Position numbers and translations under genes: made by a program
NCBI GenBank assembly: GCA_044237845.1
Contig: JBIIEL010000001.1
Span: forward strand, 98,124 to 162,123
Reading direction: 5' to 3'
Length of the DNA: 64,000 bases
From: QFOX01 sp044237845
GTDB taxonomy: Bacteria; Pseudomonadota; Alphaproteobacteria; Rickettsiales; UBA3002
Part shown: one piece after another, positions 15,805 through 23,027 of the stretch
How the letters are laid out: each line of letters starts with the position of its first letter
Position numbering within the stretch: position 1 is the stretch's first letter
Notes under the pieces: model-generated
The model's database searches: none
What the model saw: only the letters and a program-made list of their open reading frames with translations
Told to the model about the DNA's origin: nothing

Positions 15805-17046
15805 ATGAAAAAAATCTACATCATTGCATTCGGCGCGCTGCTATTGATGGTGTTGTTGGCGCTGCCCGTACTGGCGCAAGAGATTCAGCATGCGCCAATC
15901 AGTGGGCGTGCGTTGATGCCGGATGCCGCGGTGGTCGGTGCGCGGGGAAATGCGTTGGGGCAGGGACAATCGGCGTCAGCTGGGTTGCTGCCAGTGCAGA
16001 CGAAGAAAACCGTGAAGGTTGCCCTGTTGCTGCCGCTGACGGGGCGCAACGCGACGATGGGTCAGGCGCTGCAAAATGCGGCTAGCCTCGCGCTGTTTGA
16101 TAAATACGCACAGCTCTCGCGCAAGCAGCAAGAAACCAAGGTGGAATTGCTGGCAAAAGATACTGGTGATTCGCCAGAACTGGCGCGTGCCGCTATGCAA
16201 CAGGCGCTTGATGCCGGCGCGGCAGTGGTTATCGGCCCGGTTTTCTCGGACACAACAGAGGTGGTCGCGCCGATGGCGGCGGCAAAACAGATTCCGCTGC
16301 TCAGTTTCTCGAACAAACGGGCACGGTCGATGCCGGGAACCTACATGCTTGGATTCTCGCCGCAGGAGCAGGCGTTTAAGATTGTAACCTACGCTATTGA
16401 ACATAAGCGTAAACGCATCGCCATTCTCGCGCCGAAAACGATGCTGGGCGACGAGGTGATCGCGGCGGCGCGCACTGCTGCGAATAATGCTGGGGTGAAA
16501 ATTGTCGCCGAGCAGCAATATGCACCGCAAGGGGCAGGGCTTGAAAAAACGCTCGCCGCACTCGTGCCCGAAGGCAGTCCACCGAACTTCGATGCGCTAC
16601 TGATTGCCGAGGGTGGTGCGCCGCTCGACACCATCATGCGGGCGCTCTCGACACGGCGGGTGACACCGCTCAATGTACAATTTCTGGGCATCGGGCTGTG
16701 GGACGATGTGGCACTGCGCCGTCGGGTGAATCTCGATGGGGCGTGGTTCGCCTCGAGCCCGCCAGAGATGACAGAGCAGTTTGAAACCCGTTTCCAAGAG
16801 ACATATGGGTATGCCGCGCCACGCATTTCAAGCCTTGCCTATGACGCGGTGGCGCTCGCGGTGGCGATTGCAGTGACGGGACGGCCCTATACGGGTGAGG
16901 TGCTGCATCACACGCGCGGGTTCACCGGTCCCGCCAACGGCCTCTTCCGTCTGATGCCGAGTGGCGCGGTGGAACGTGGCCTCGCCGTTATCCGCGTTGA
17001 GGGCAGCGCGCTACGCACGTTGGAGCGTGCGCCCACCGGGTTCTAG
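15805..17046 (+). CDS. Penicillin-binding protein activator, LpoA-like periplasmic binding-fold protein
   Basis: Encodes 413 residues. The start at 15805 has GAGGA 4 bp upstream and gives a clear signal peptide (KKIYIIAFGALLLMVLLALP), cut near VLAQE. The mature part is a type I periplasmic binding fold (VKVALLLPLTGRNATMGQAL about 80-100, VIGPVFSDTTEVVAPM, LSFSNKRARSMPGTYMLGFSP). This matches the C-terminal domain of LpoA, which stimulates PBP1A in peptidoglycan synthesis. There is no lipobox Cys, so unlike LpoA it appears soluble in the periplasm. Divergent from rsmI, as is usual for this gene pair. It could instead be a Leu/Ile/Val-binding-type receptor, but the context favours LpoA. Confidence 0.85.
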   Translation: MKKIYIIAFGALLLMVLLALPVLAQEIQHAPISGRALMPDAAVVGARGNALGQGQSASAGLLPVQTKKTVKVALLLPLTGRNATMGQALQNAASLALFDKYAQLSRKQQETKVELLAKDTGDSPELARAAMQQALDAGAAVVIGPVFSDTTEVVAPMAAAKQIPLLSFSNKRARSMPGTYMLGFSPQEQAFKIVTYAIEHKRKRIAILAPKTMLGDEVIAAARTAANNAGVKIVAEQQYAPQGAGLEKTLAALVPEGSPPNFDALLIAEGGAPLDTIMRALSTRRVTPLNVQFLGIGLWDDVALRRRVNLDGAWFASSPPEMTEQFETRFQETYGYAAPRISSLAYDAVALAVAIAVTGRPYTGEVLHHTRGFTGPANGLFRLMPSGAVERGLAVIRVEGSALRTLERAPTGF

Positions 17047-17061
17047 CCCCCGCAAAAGAAA

Positions 17062-17090
17062 AACCCTCCCCCGCAGGGCGGGGGAGGGTA
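17062..17090 (-). terminator. Rho-independent terminator after the 17116-17436 gene
   Basis: The stem CCCTCCCCCG / CGGGGGAGGG is followed on the minus strand by TTTTTCTTTT. An almost identical structure lies at 17910-17938, after the third gene of the cluster. On the plus strand the stem has no T-run, so it is a weaker stop for the LpoA-like gene. Confidence 0.8.
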
Positions 17091-17115
17091 CTCTATTGCT
17101 TTGTGGATGGGCTAA

Positions 17116-17436
17116 TTAGAAGTTTTTAGAGGCGGAAGACGCCGCACCAGGCGATCTGACCGCATGCTTCGCAGCACCAATTGCTTTTGGCGCTTTCAGT
17201 TTCTTCGGCTTCTTCATCTTTTTAGGCTTCTTGATTTTGGCTTTTTTTGGCTTCTTTACCTTCGCCTTCTTTACTTTCCCTACGGCCTTAGAGACGCTGG
17301 AATTATCAACGCCAGCAACCCCCTTGGTGGTGGCTGGGCGAGTTAGTTTTGGCATTGCCTCGGCGGCAGGAATGTAACTGGTAAAGCCAACAGCAAGCGC
17401 AGTGGTGAGGGCGATGACTTTGGTGATGTTCTTCAT
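17116..17436 (-). CDS. Short secreted Lys-rich protein (family member 1)
   Basis: Encodes 106 residues from MKNITKVIALTTALAVGF, a signal peptide with a likely cut after AAEA. The mature chain is dominated by Lys/Pro/Ala with PKK repeats (KKPKKAKIKKPKKMKKPKK), resembling the tail of linker histone H1, and ends in ASKNF. No enzyme motif. The two genes upstream (17477, 17969) share the same signal peptide but have different mature parts. It follows member 2 by 40 bp and has TAGGAG upstream, so members 2 and 1 probably share a transcript. A strong positive charge outside the inner membrane could mean binding to LPS, DNA or peptidoglycan; this is inference only. Confidence 0.75.
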   Translation of the reverse strand: MKNITKVIALTTALAVGFTSYIPAAEAMPKLTRPATTKGVAGVDNSSVSKAVGKVKKAKVKKPKKAKIKKPKKMKKPKKLKAPKAIGAAKHAVRSPGAASSASKNF

Positions 17437-17476
17437 GGGTAATGCTCCTAAGCATGTGTGAATGATTAAAGTTGAT

Positions 17477-17758
17477 TTAGTGTTTGCCAGTATTGCCACC
17501 CATCTTACGTTTACCGGTATTGCTGCGCATCTTCGGTTTACCCTCTTTTACCGCCTTAATACCCCCATGTTTGCCAGTATTACCACCCATCTTGTGTTTA
17601 CCAGTATTGCTGCGCATCTTTCGCTTGCCCGTATTTTCTTTTTTGTGACCGAACTCACTTTTAGGAGCCCCCAATCTAGCCTCTGCTGGTGGCGCATAAC
17701 CCGCGCTGGCGACGGCCATAGCGACGGTGAGGGCGATGACTTTGGTGATATGCTTCAT
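17477..17758 (-). CDS. Short secreted basic repeat protein (family member 2)
   Basis: Encodes 93 residues from MKHITKVIALTVAMAVASAG, a signal peptide nearly identical to those of the neighbours. The mature part is made of short repeats of the type NTGKxKMxxNTGKH (four to five NTGK units), rich in Lys, Gly, Asn and His. No known domain. A perfect CtrA-type box with TATAAC at the N11 spacing lies upstream (17813-17844), and its leader sequence is about 80% the same as that of member 3. It could be a metal-, DNA- or surface-binding peptide; the function is unknown. Confidence 0.75.
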   Translation of the reverse strand: MKHITKVIALTVAMAVASAGYAPPAEARLGAPKSEFGHKKENTGKRKMRSNTGKHKMGGNTGKHGGIKAVKEGKPKMRSNTGKRKMGGNTGKH

Positions 17759-17812
17759 GGTCTTTCTCCTACTCTGGTTACGAAGTTGCGATGTTGCCAC
17801 CCCTTATCCTCC

Positions 17813-17844
17813 GTTATACCAGTTATTCGTTAACATTTTATTAA
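17813..17844 (-). promoter_or_regulatory. CtrA-type promoter of the 17477 gene
   Basis: TTAATAAAATGTTAA (17830-17844), 11 bp, then TATAAC (17813-17818). The leader after the -10 (GGAGGATAAGGGGTGGCAAC...) is duplicated at the next gene, pointing to a gene-plus-promoter duplication. Confidence 0.75.
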
Positions 17845-17909
17845 GATTAATGCTAAAAACGCAGAAAATTATTAATTTTTGAGGCCGGAGCCGTGTGCCC
17901 TAAAAGAAA

Positions 17910-17938
17910 AACCCTCCCCCGCAGGGCGGGAGAGGGTT
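17910..17938 (-). terminator. Rho-independent terminator after the 17969-18241 gene
   Basis: AACCCTCTCCCG / CGGGGGAGGGTT hairpin with a following TTTTCTTTT on the minus strand. Near copy of the terminator at 17062-17090, so the terminator too seems to have been duplicated with the genes. Confidence 0.8.
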
Positions 17939-17968
17939 AATCTTACAGGATTTTTAACCCTGAATGGC

Positions 17969-18241
17969 TTAGAAACCCAATTTTTTGCCCATACCTTTCA
18001 GTTTTTTTGCTTTTTGCTTCACTTTTTTCACTTTTGTAGCGGTGTTTTTCACTTTATTAACACCTTTTGTTGCCTTGTTGCGTACTTTTTTCACTTTTTT
18101 CTCAGCTTTATGCGCTTTTTGGCCGATGCTACGTACTTTTTCTGCGCTACGACCATTTTTGGCTTCAGCCGAAGGTATGTAACTGGTGCTGGCAACAGCC
18201 ATGGCAACGGTGAGGGCGATGACTTTGGTAATATTCTTCAT
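17969..18241 (-). CDS. Short secreted Lys-rich protein (family member 3)
   Basis: Encodes 90 residues. The signal peptide MKNITKVIALTVAMAVASTS is cut after SAEA. The mature chain is about 35% Lys with a heptad-like VKK/AKK pattern (GVNKVKNTATKVKKVKQKAK) that could form one long amphipathic or fully cationic helix. No known domain. It has its own CtrA-type promoter and its own terminator, both copies of those flanking members 2 and 1. Its GC is below that of the surrounding genes. Confidence 0.75.
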   Translation of the reverse strand: MKNITKVIALTVAMAVASTSYIPSAEAKNGRSAEKVRSIGQKAHKAEKKVKKVRNKATKGVNKVKNTATKVKKVKQKAKKLKGMGKKLGF

Positions 18242-18297
18242 GGGTAATGCTCCTATCCCTGGTTGTGAAGTTGCGATGCTGCCACCTCTTATCCTCG

Positions 18298-18329
18298 GTT
18301 ATAACGCATATTGGTTAATATTTGATTAA
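18298..18329 (-). promoter_or_regulatory. CtrA-type promoter of the 17969 gene
   Basis: TTAATCAAATATTAA (18315-18329), 11 bp, then TATAAC (18298-18303). Same architecture and leader as the promoter at 17813-17844. Confidence 0.75.
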
Positions 18330-18467
18330 GATTGTGGCAAAAATATATATGGAAAATGATTAGAGTTCTTGCAGGGGTTGGCAAATCCTATCATCGACCG
18401 AGCGGCGCGCTGCGGGCGGCAGAATATTTTTCTTTTATAACAGCTCTATAGCGGGAAGCGTGCGCGC

Positions 18468-18743
18468 CTAATCAACACGGCCCCCCGTGTTTTCGGGTGT
18501 TTTCTGGGCCGCCTCGGCGTCTTTTGCTTTGGCGTAGTCAGGGTTGATGCTGCGCTTCCAGCGTTCCATATCGGTTGCTTTGTGCAGCGACGGATATTTC
18601 TCAGCAGCAGAGGTGGGCGTTGGGGTTGCAGCAGAGGGAGCCATATCGGGCGCGGCAACAGCCAGCGGTGCGCGGTTGACCGTCGTCACCGCGTAATAGA
18701 GCAGCGCCGCAAAAAGCAGCCAGGATAACCAGCGAGGGAGCAT
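18468..18743 (-). CDS. Small single-pass membrane protein of unknown function
   Basis: Encodes 91 residues. The ATG at 18743 has GGAG 5 bp upstream. An N-terminal hydrophobic helix (LSWLLFAALLYYAVTTV) anchors it. The rest is an Ala/Pro/Thr-rich stretch and a charged tail (ERWKRSINPDYAKAKDAEAA) that would face the periplasm. No family recognised. Divergent from the L,D-transpeptidase gene about 200 bp away, with envelope genes on both sides, so an envelope role is plausible. Confidence 0.6.
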   Translation of the reverse strand: MLPRWLSWLLFAALLYYAVTTVNRAPLAVAAPDMAPSAATPTPTSAAEKYPSLHKATDMERWKRSINPDYAKAKDAEAAQKTPENTGGRVD

Positions 18744-18856
18744 GCACACTCCGTGTGAAGCAATGAGGTGGTGACCCTACTATCGCACAGATGCGCGGCA
18801 ATGCTCAACTACGAACTACCGCGTGCGGTGAAAGAAAAAGCGAATAATCGCCCATC

Positions 18857-18871
18857 TTAAGCCATTCTTAG
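18857..18871 (+). promoter_or_regulatory. CtrA-like box upstream of the L,D-transpeptidase gene
   Basis: TTAAGCCATTCTTAG lies 70 bp before the ATG at 18941. It has the N7 spacing with one mismatch from the consensus. Unlike the other boxes there is no clear -10 at N11, so this site is less sure. Confidence 0.45.
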
Positions 18872-18940
18872 GGTTCGCTAAACGAAGTCTTAACCTTTCT
18901 GCAGTATGCTTACCTGAGATAACCAGCTTGGGTAAATGGC

Positions 18941-20596
18941 ATGAAACAGCGGTCTTACAGCACGAAAATAGTCGGTCGCGCGATGGTGGTAATCCTCGCG
19001 ACATGGGCAATGTTTTCACCCGCACAGGCGGATGATACCAACGCGCATCTCGCACAGTGGCTCTCGCAAACGACGCTGGAGTTTAATGATACCCGTATCG
19101 AGACCGCCGCGCTGCGCCCACTCTATGCGCAAACCAATTACCAGCCCGTATGGGTTGATAACCGTGGTCTGACCAAGCGCGCAACGCAGGCGCTCGAGGT
19201 GATTGCGCGGGCGGATAGTCAGGGGCTTAACCCAGAACTCTATCATGTGTCGACCATTCGCAGCGTGGCGATGACTCCGCACCGCGATGCAGAAACCGCC
19301 CTGCGGGTGCGCCTTTCGCTGGAGCTGCTGATGAGCCATGCGGTGATGGAATATGCGAGCGATATGCATGGCGGCGTGAGCAAGCCACAATGGGATACGG
19401 GCAAACAAGCCGTCTCGCCGGAAGAGAAAATGGCGCTGCTGAATCAAGCCGCTGCGACGAACGACACGGCTGCTTATTTGAACGCACTCGCTCCCACCAG
19501 CAAAGAATATACCGCACTCAAAGGCGTGTTTGGCCGTTACCAGACCATCGCTAGCAATGGCGGCTGGCCGCATTTTACGCCCGGCGCCCCCATCAAGCCC
19601 GGCATGAGCGATGCCCGCGTGGCGACATTGCGGCAGATTCTGGCCGCCAACGGCGATCTGCAGACCAGCGCACCTTCGGCACAGCCCACACTCTATGATG
19701 TGCAGACACAGGAAGCCGTAAAACGGTTTCAGGAGCGTCATGGCATTGAAGCCGATGGCGTGATTGGCGCTAGCACGCAAAACGCGCTCACCGTGCCGGT
19801 ATCTGAGCGCCTGGCACAAATTGCCATGACCATGGAACGCATGCGCTGGATGCCAAAAGAGTTGGGCACGCGCTATGTGCTGGTCAATATCCCGAGCTAT
19901 ACGCTGACGGCAGTTTCGGGCAATGACCGCCTGAACATGAACGTCATCGTCGGTAAACCCACCAGCAAAACGCCCATGTTCAGCAAGAATATTACGGATG
20001 TGGTACTGAATCCTAGCTGGGGCGTTCCGGCCAGAATCGCAGCGAACGAGATGCTGCCGAAAATTCGTAAGGATCCCGGCTATCTTGCGCGTGCGGGCTA
20101 TACGGTGACGGCCAGCAATGGCGCGCAAGTCAGCCCTTATGATGTGGATTGGAATGCGGTGGGCCGTGGTAATATGGGCTATAGCCTGCGTCAGAAACCG
20201 GGCGCTGGAAACGCGCTCGGCAAAGTGAAATTCAACATCCCGGATTCAGATAGTATCTATCTGCATGATACCGCCAACCGCGGCCTGTTCGCGCAGGCAG
20301 ATCGTAGCCTGAGCCACGGCTGCGTGCGCCTTGGCGACCCCAAAGCCCTCACCGAATTTGTGCTGAAGCATGAGGGTTGGGATGAAGCCAAAATCGATGC
20401 GAGCTATGAAAGCAGCGCTTCACGCAATGTCTCGATTACCCCGCTGCCGGTGCATCTCGTGTATTGGACGAGCTGGGTGGATGCTGAGGGTCGTGCCCAT
20501 TTTGGCCGCGATATCTACAACATGGACAAGAAACTGCTGGTGGCCATGGGCGGCGTCAACAAAGCGAATGAGAGCATCAAGCTCGCGATGAATTAG
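18941..20596 (+). CDS. Periplasmic L,D-transpeptidase (YcbB/LdtD type)
   Basis: Encodes 551 residues. Forms 3-3 crosslinks in peptidoglycan. In order: a signal peptide (cut after AQA, about 30), an SCAD-like N-terminal scaffold domain (LRPLYAQTNYQPVWVDNRGL about 58-77), a PG_binding_1 repeat (VQTQEAVKRFQERHGIEADG about 255-275) and a YkuD catalytic domain. That domain has HDTANRGLF and the nucleophile motif SHGCVRLGD (about 457-465, Cys about 460). Length and order match YcbB. A CtrA-like box upstream would tie wall remodelling to the cell cycle. It converges with a DUF882 gene 13 bp away. Confidence 0.95.
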   Translation: MKQRSYSTKIVGRAMVVILATWAMFSPAQADDTNAHLAQWLSQTTLEFNDTRIETAALRPLYAQTNYQPVWVDNRGLTKRATQALEVIARADSQGLNPELYHVSTIRSVAMTPHRDAETALRVRLSLELLMSHAVMEYASDMHGGVSKPQWDTGKQAVSPEEKMALLNQAAATNDTAAYLNALAPTSKEYTALKGVFGRYQTIASNGGWPHFTPGAPIKPGMSDARVATLRQILAANGDLQTSAPSAQPTLYDVQTQEAVKRFQERHGIEADGVIGASTQNALTVPVSERLAQIAMTMERMRWMPKELGTRYVLVNIPSYTLTAVSGNDRLNMNVIVGKPTSKTPMFSKNITDVVLNPSWGVPARIAANEMLPKIRKDPGYLARAGYTVTASNGAQVSPYDVDWNAVGRGNMGYSLRQKPGAGNALGKVKFNIPDSDSIYLHDTANRGLFAQADRSLSHGCVRLGDPKALTEFVLKHEGWDEAKIDASYESSASRNVSITPLPVHLVYWTSWVDAEGRAHFGRDIYNMDKKLLVAMGGVNKANESIKLAMN

Positions 20597-20609
20597 ATAG
20601 CGACGCTAT

Positions 20610-21233
20610 CTAAGCGCCTTGCCACTGGCGGACGCGGCCGGTATCCACATGCACAAAATCCGACGTTGGATAGTAGCCCACACCGCCCAGACCCATCGTG
20701 AGTGCCGTTTTATGTACCAAGGCGAGCTCGCGCCCGGCCACACGGATATCCATCGCTTTCCCTTCCATATGCAGGCTTTTGCGCGCCACGCCTGAGGAGT
20801 TCGCATGCATCGCCGCATTGCTTTTTGGCGAGCGGTAACCGGAAATCACCTGAAAGGGCGCGTTGGTCTCGAGCCGTCCATGGAGTGCCGCGAGCAAATC
20901 CAGCAGCGCTGGGTCGATCGGATGGACGTCGTTGGTGCGGTGGTCGCGCAGCACCTGATGAATGGTTGCCAGCGCCTGCGGCACATAAGCACCGTTTTCC
21001 CAATAGGTCAGCGCGCAGGCCTCGCCCGTATGCAGGTTGGTGAGGGCAATGTTGCGCGCAGGCGATGCTGCCAGTGCCGCATAGGCCGGGCGGGTGAGCA
21101 TAGGGGCAAGCGCCAACCCTGCGGCGGCCATCAGCCCCGCGCGTAGAAACTGGCGACGGTTGAGCGGCGAATCGAGCCACGCTGTGCTCTCAGCAGGCAT
21201 GTCGGCAGGAATGGTAACAGGGGCGGACAGCAT
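20610..21233 (-). CDS. Tat-exported DUF882 / YcbK-like M15 peptidase-family protein
   Basis: Encodes 207 residues. The start at 21233 has AAGGG upstream. The N-terminus carries a twin-arginine signal (NRRQFLRAGLMAAAG about 24-38). The mature domain matches the DUF882 branch of the peptidase M15 fold: TNLHTGEACALTYWENGAYV, VISGYRSPKSNAAM, GKAMDIRVAG and FVHVDTGRVRQW. The predicted zinc ligands H..D..H are present. E. coli YcbK sits beside ycbB just as this gene sits beside the L,D-transpeptidase, so a linked role in wall metabolism is likely. A perfect CtrA-type box lies about 70 bp upstream. Confidence 0.9.
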   Translation of the reverse strand: MLSAPVTIPADMPAESTAWLDSPLNRRQFLRAGLMAAAGLALAPMLTRPAYAALAASPARNIALTNLHTGEACALTYWENGAYVPQALATIHQVLRDHRTNDVHPIDPALLDLLAALHGRLETNAPFQVISGYRSPKSNAAMHANSSGVARKSLHMEGKAMDIRVAGRELALVHKTALTMGLGGVGYYPTSDFVHVDTGRVRQWQGA

Positions 21234-21301
21234 GAAACCCTTGCATGGAACCGGTTGATTCTGAAGACATTCTACCAAATTAGATAAATGTTTCAACAAA
21301 A

Positions 21302-21316
21302 TTAACGCTTTCTTAA
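21302..21316 (-). promoter_or_regulatory. CtrA-type box upstream of the DUF882 gene
   Basis: TTAAGAAAGCGTTAA on the minus strand, perfect TTAA-N7-TTAA. Its reverse complement is identical to the box at 12784-12798. A weak CATTTA sits at N11. It also lies just beyond the end of the gene at 21321. Confidence 0.6.
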
Positions 21317-21320
21317 CTTT

Positions 21321-21854
21321 TTAGCGCCGTGGTGAGGCTGATCTTTTGCCTTTCGGAGTGGTAGCGGCGGGTACGCCCTCCTGCGGTAAGCACTGGCGGA
21401 GGACGCTGGCAAAATCACCCGCCTCCAACTGCGCTTTAAGGGCTATATCCGGACAATCAATACGATAGCCCGCGCCATCGGGCTGGTTTTCTTTGAAGAG
21501 GTGGGTTTCCAGCGCAGTGACGAAGTGGAGGCTTTTGTTTGTGGAATTCAGGTCTGTATAGAGCTGTTGCAACTTTTGTTGCCGAGCGGTTTCCGCCTGT
21601 TGCTCTTGCTGCATTTCCTGAGGCGATTTTGCACGGGGCTTCTCAGGGGAAGAACCATTGTTGCGCTGGTTTTCCTCATTGATTTGCATGACAAGATCTG
21701 CACTCAAGTTGATCAGGCTAAAAGAGGTGAGATCAAGCATTTCACGCATATCCTTGTTGGCGATAATGCGGCCATCGGCCTTGCCGTCTGCCTCATCCAG
21801 ATCGTGGATCAGTTTGACAAACAGTGCTTCGTTAGATGGTTTGGTCTGAGGCAT
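21321..21854 (-). CDS. Orphan cytosolic protein under a Pho-box-like promoter
   Basis: Encodes 177 residues; not recognised. No signal peptide or membrane segment. Largely helical with a Gln/Glu-rich middle (QEMQQEQQAETARQQKLQQL about 79-98) that could form a coiled coil, and a basic tail (KGKRSASPRR). AAAGGAG precedes the ATG. The promoter region has CTTCACAAAACTGTCACAT, 23 bp from TATAAA. The same arrangement is found upstream of the other orphan genes at 34112-34750, 35976 and 41039. Confidence 0.7.
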   Translation of the reverse strand: MPQTKPSNEALFVKLIHDLDEADGKADGRIIANKDMREMLDLTSFSLINLSADLVMQINEENQRNNGSSPEKPRAKSPQEMQQEQQAETARQQKLQQLYTDLNSTNKSLHFVTALETHLFKENQPDGAGYRIDCPDIALKAQLEAGDFASVLRQCLPQEGVPAATTPKGKRSASPRR

Positions 21855-21876
21855 AGTGTTCTCCTTTGTTGCGCGT

Positions 21877-21922
21877 TTTATAGCACAGCCACCTACGGAG
21901 AAATGTGACAGTTTTGTGAAGA
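21877..21922 (-). promoter_or_regulatory. Pho-box-like promoter of the 21321 gene
   Basis: CTTCACAAAACTGTCACAT on the minus strand; half-sites TTCAC and TGTCA start 11 bp apart. 23 bp later comes TATAAA (21877-21882), then AAAGGAG and the ATG. Confidence 0.65.
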
Positions 21923-21933
21923 TTTTAGGGGGA

Positions 21934-22302
21934 TTATTTGCAGGTTACGACGCCAGTCACGAGGGGGTCGCTGTAGGTTTCGCCGGGCATGAACAGGCCG
22001 TGACCGATATACCGATCACGAATGATGGTGGCTGCCTCTCGTTTGGCTGTCTGGCTGGCAACGCCGGCGGTGCATAATTCGCTGGCACGGCGGATAAAAT
22101 ATCCCTCCAGAAGCTCCGGCGGCGTATCCCGATTGCCGCGCACCTGTAGCTCATAGGTGCCGGGTGTGGCGCTGGCGCGCTCCACATAGCCATAGGCTTT
22201 GTCCGCCCCTGCCGCCTGATAGGGCGTCGGATCCAACTTCCTGCGTTCACACGCGCTAAGCGTGAGCAGAAGGCAGAGCGCGGTCAACAGATGTTTTGCC
22301 AT
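21934..22302 (-). CDS. Small lipoprotein, unknown function
   Basis: Encodes 122 residues. Signal peptide with lipobox LTLSACERR. The mature part contains YELQVRGNRDTPPELLEGYF and a RRASELCTAG segment with a second Cys, plus a C-terminal VTCK. This layout (an exposed RAxELC helix) resembles that of the upstream lipoprotein, so the two may be distant paralogues. The ATG overlaps the upstream stop (TAATG), so the pair is co-translated. No assigned family; possibly related to CC0125/CC1285-like lipoproteins, whose members have a similar YxxxRASE-x-C pattern, but I am not certain. Confidence 0.7.
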   Translation of the reverse strand: MAKHLLTALCLLLTLSACERRKLDPTPYQAAGADKAYGYVERASATPGTYELQVRGNRDTPPELLEGYFIRRASELCTAGVASQTAKREAATIIRDRYIGHGLFMPGETYSDPLVTGVVTCK

Positions 22303-22913
22303 TAGTTTGCTCTTGGGATGCAGAGAAGCGGTGCTGGGACAGGCACCGGCGCAATCACTGTCGGTGTTGTTATGGCCGGTGCGGGCGCCAGAGGCTGTGC
22401 CGCAGCAGCAGGTGTGAGCGTGCTTGGTGCGGGTTCCAAAGGCTGCGTTACGGCAGGTGCAGGCGCTGCAGCGGCACTGGTGCAGGCATAGTAATAGACC
22501 ATTTGAATGGGCAGGTTTGCACAGTCGGCCATGGCAGAAGCAATCGCATAACCAATCAGCCCGCCGCCATAAGCCATTTCGCTTTTCTCGGTCATCACAT
22601 AGTCTGGCTCGCCGCGCTCGGCAAAGCCATTGGGTGCACAAAGCCGCTGTGCCTCGGTTGCTGCGAGGTTGCGCAGAAACTGTTTGCGAGTCTCCAGTTT
22701 TTCTTCGCCACCCGCAAGGCTGCCAACCCATGTCCGATTCGTGTTTGTTACGTTGATATAGCGCTTGTTATCGGCTTCATCCCCCCTGTGGCCGGGAACC
22801 ATTTCTAGCTGGTTACCTTCATAATTGCGCACCCAGCGCTGGCTGTTATCTGCATGCGAGCAGGCCGCGAGCGAAAGGGTGAGCAGCAAAAGCGTCAGTT
22901 TGCGTAAAGTCAT
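22302..22913 (-). CDS. Lipoprotein with Pro/Ala-rich tail, unknown function
   Basis: Encodes 203 residues. Signal peptide with lipobox LSLAACSHA. The first ~130 mature residues hold an AATEAQRLCAPNG helix with Cys and a GGGLIGYAIASAMADCANLP stretch. The last ~65 are Pro/Ala low complexity (PAPAVTQPLEPAPST...), a likely spacer crossing the periplasm. AAGGAG precedes the ATG. First gene of a two-gene lipoprotein operon, preceded by a Pho-box-like repeat (22965-22983). Confidence 0.7.
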   Translation of the reverse strand: MTLRKLTLLLLTLSLAACSHADNSQRWVRNYEGNQLEMVPGHRGDEADNKRYINVTNTNRTWVGSLAGGEEKLETRKQFLRNLAATEAQRLCAPNGFAERGEPDYVMTEKSEMAYGGGLIGYAIASAMADCANLPIQMVYYYACTSAAAAPAPAVTQPLEPAPSTLTPAAAAQPLAPAPAITTPTVIAPVPVPAPLLCIPRAN

Positions 22914-22938
22914 CGGTATCTCCTTCTTAATCGGTAGA

Positions 22939-22983
22939 GGGATAGCATGTTTTTTTGAAAGAATTATGACAGTTTTGTGAAGA
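22939..22983 (-). promoter_or_regulatory. Pho-box-like site upstream of the lipoprotein pair
   Basis: CTTCACAAAACTGTCATAA on the minus strand with 11-bp-spaced half-sites. A weak -10 (TATCCC) follows after 22 bp instead of 23. Confidence 0.55.
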
Positions 22984-23027
22984 TTTTGGGGGCTGCGCCC
23001 CCCCGGGCTGGTTTTTTAGCGCCCACC

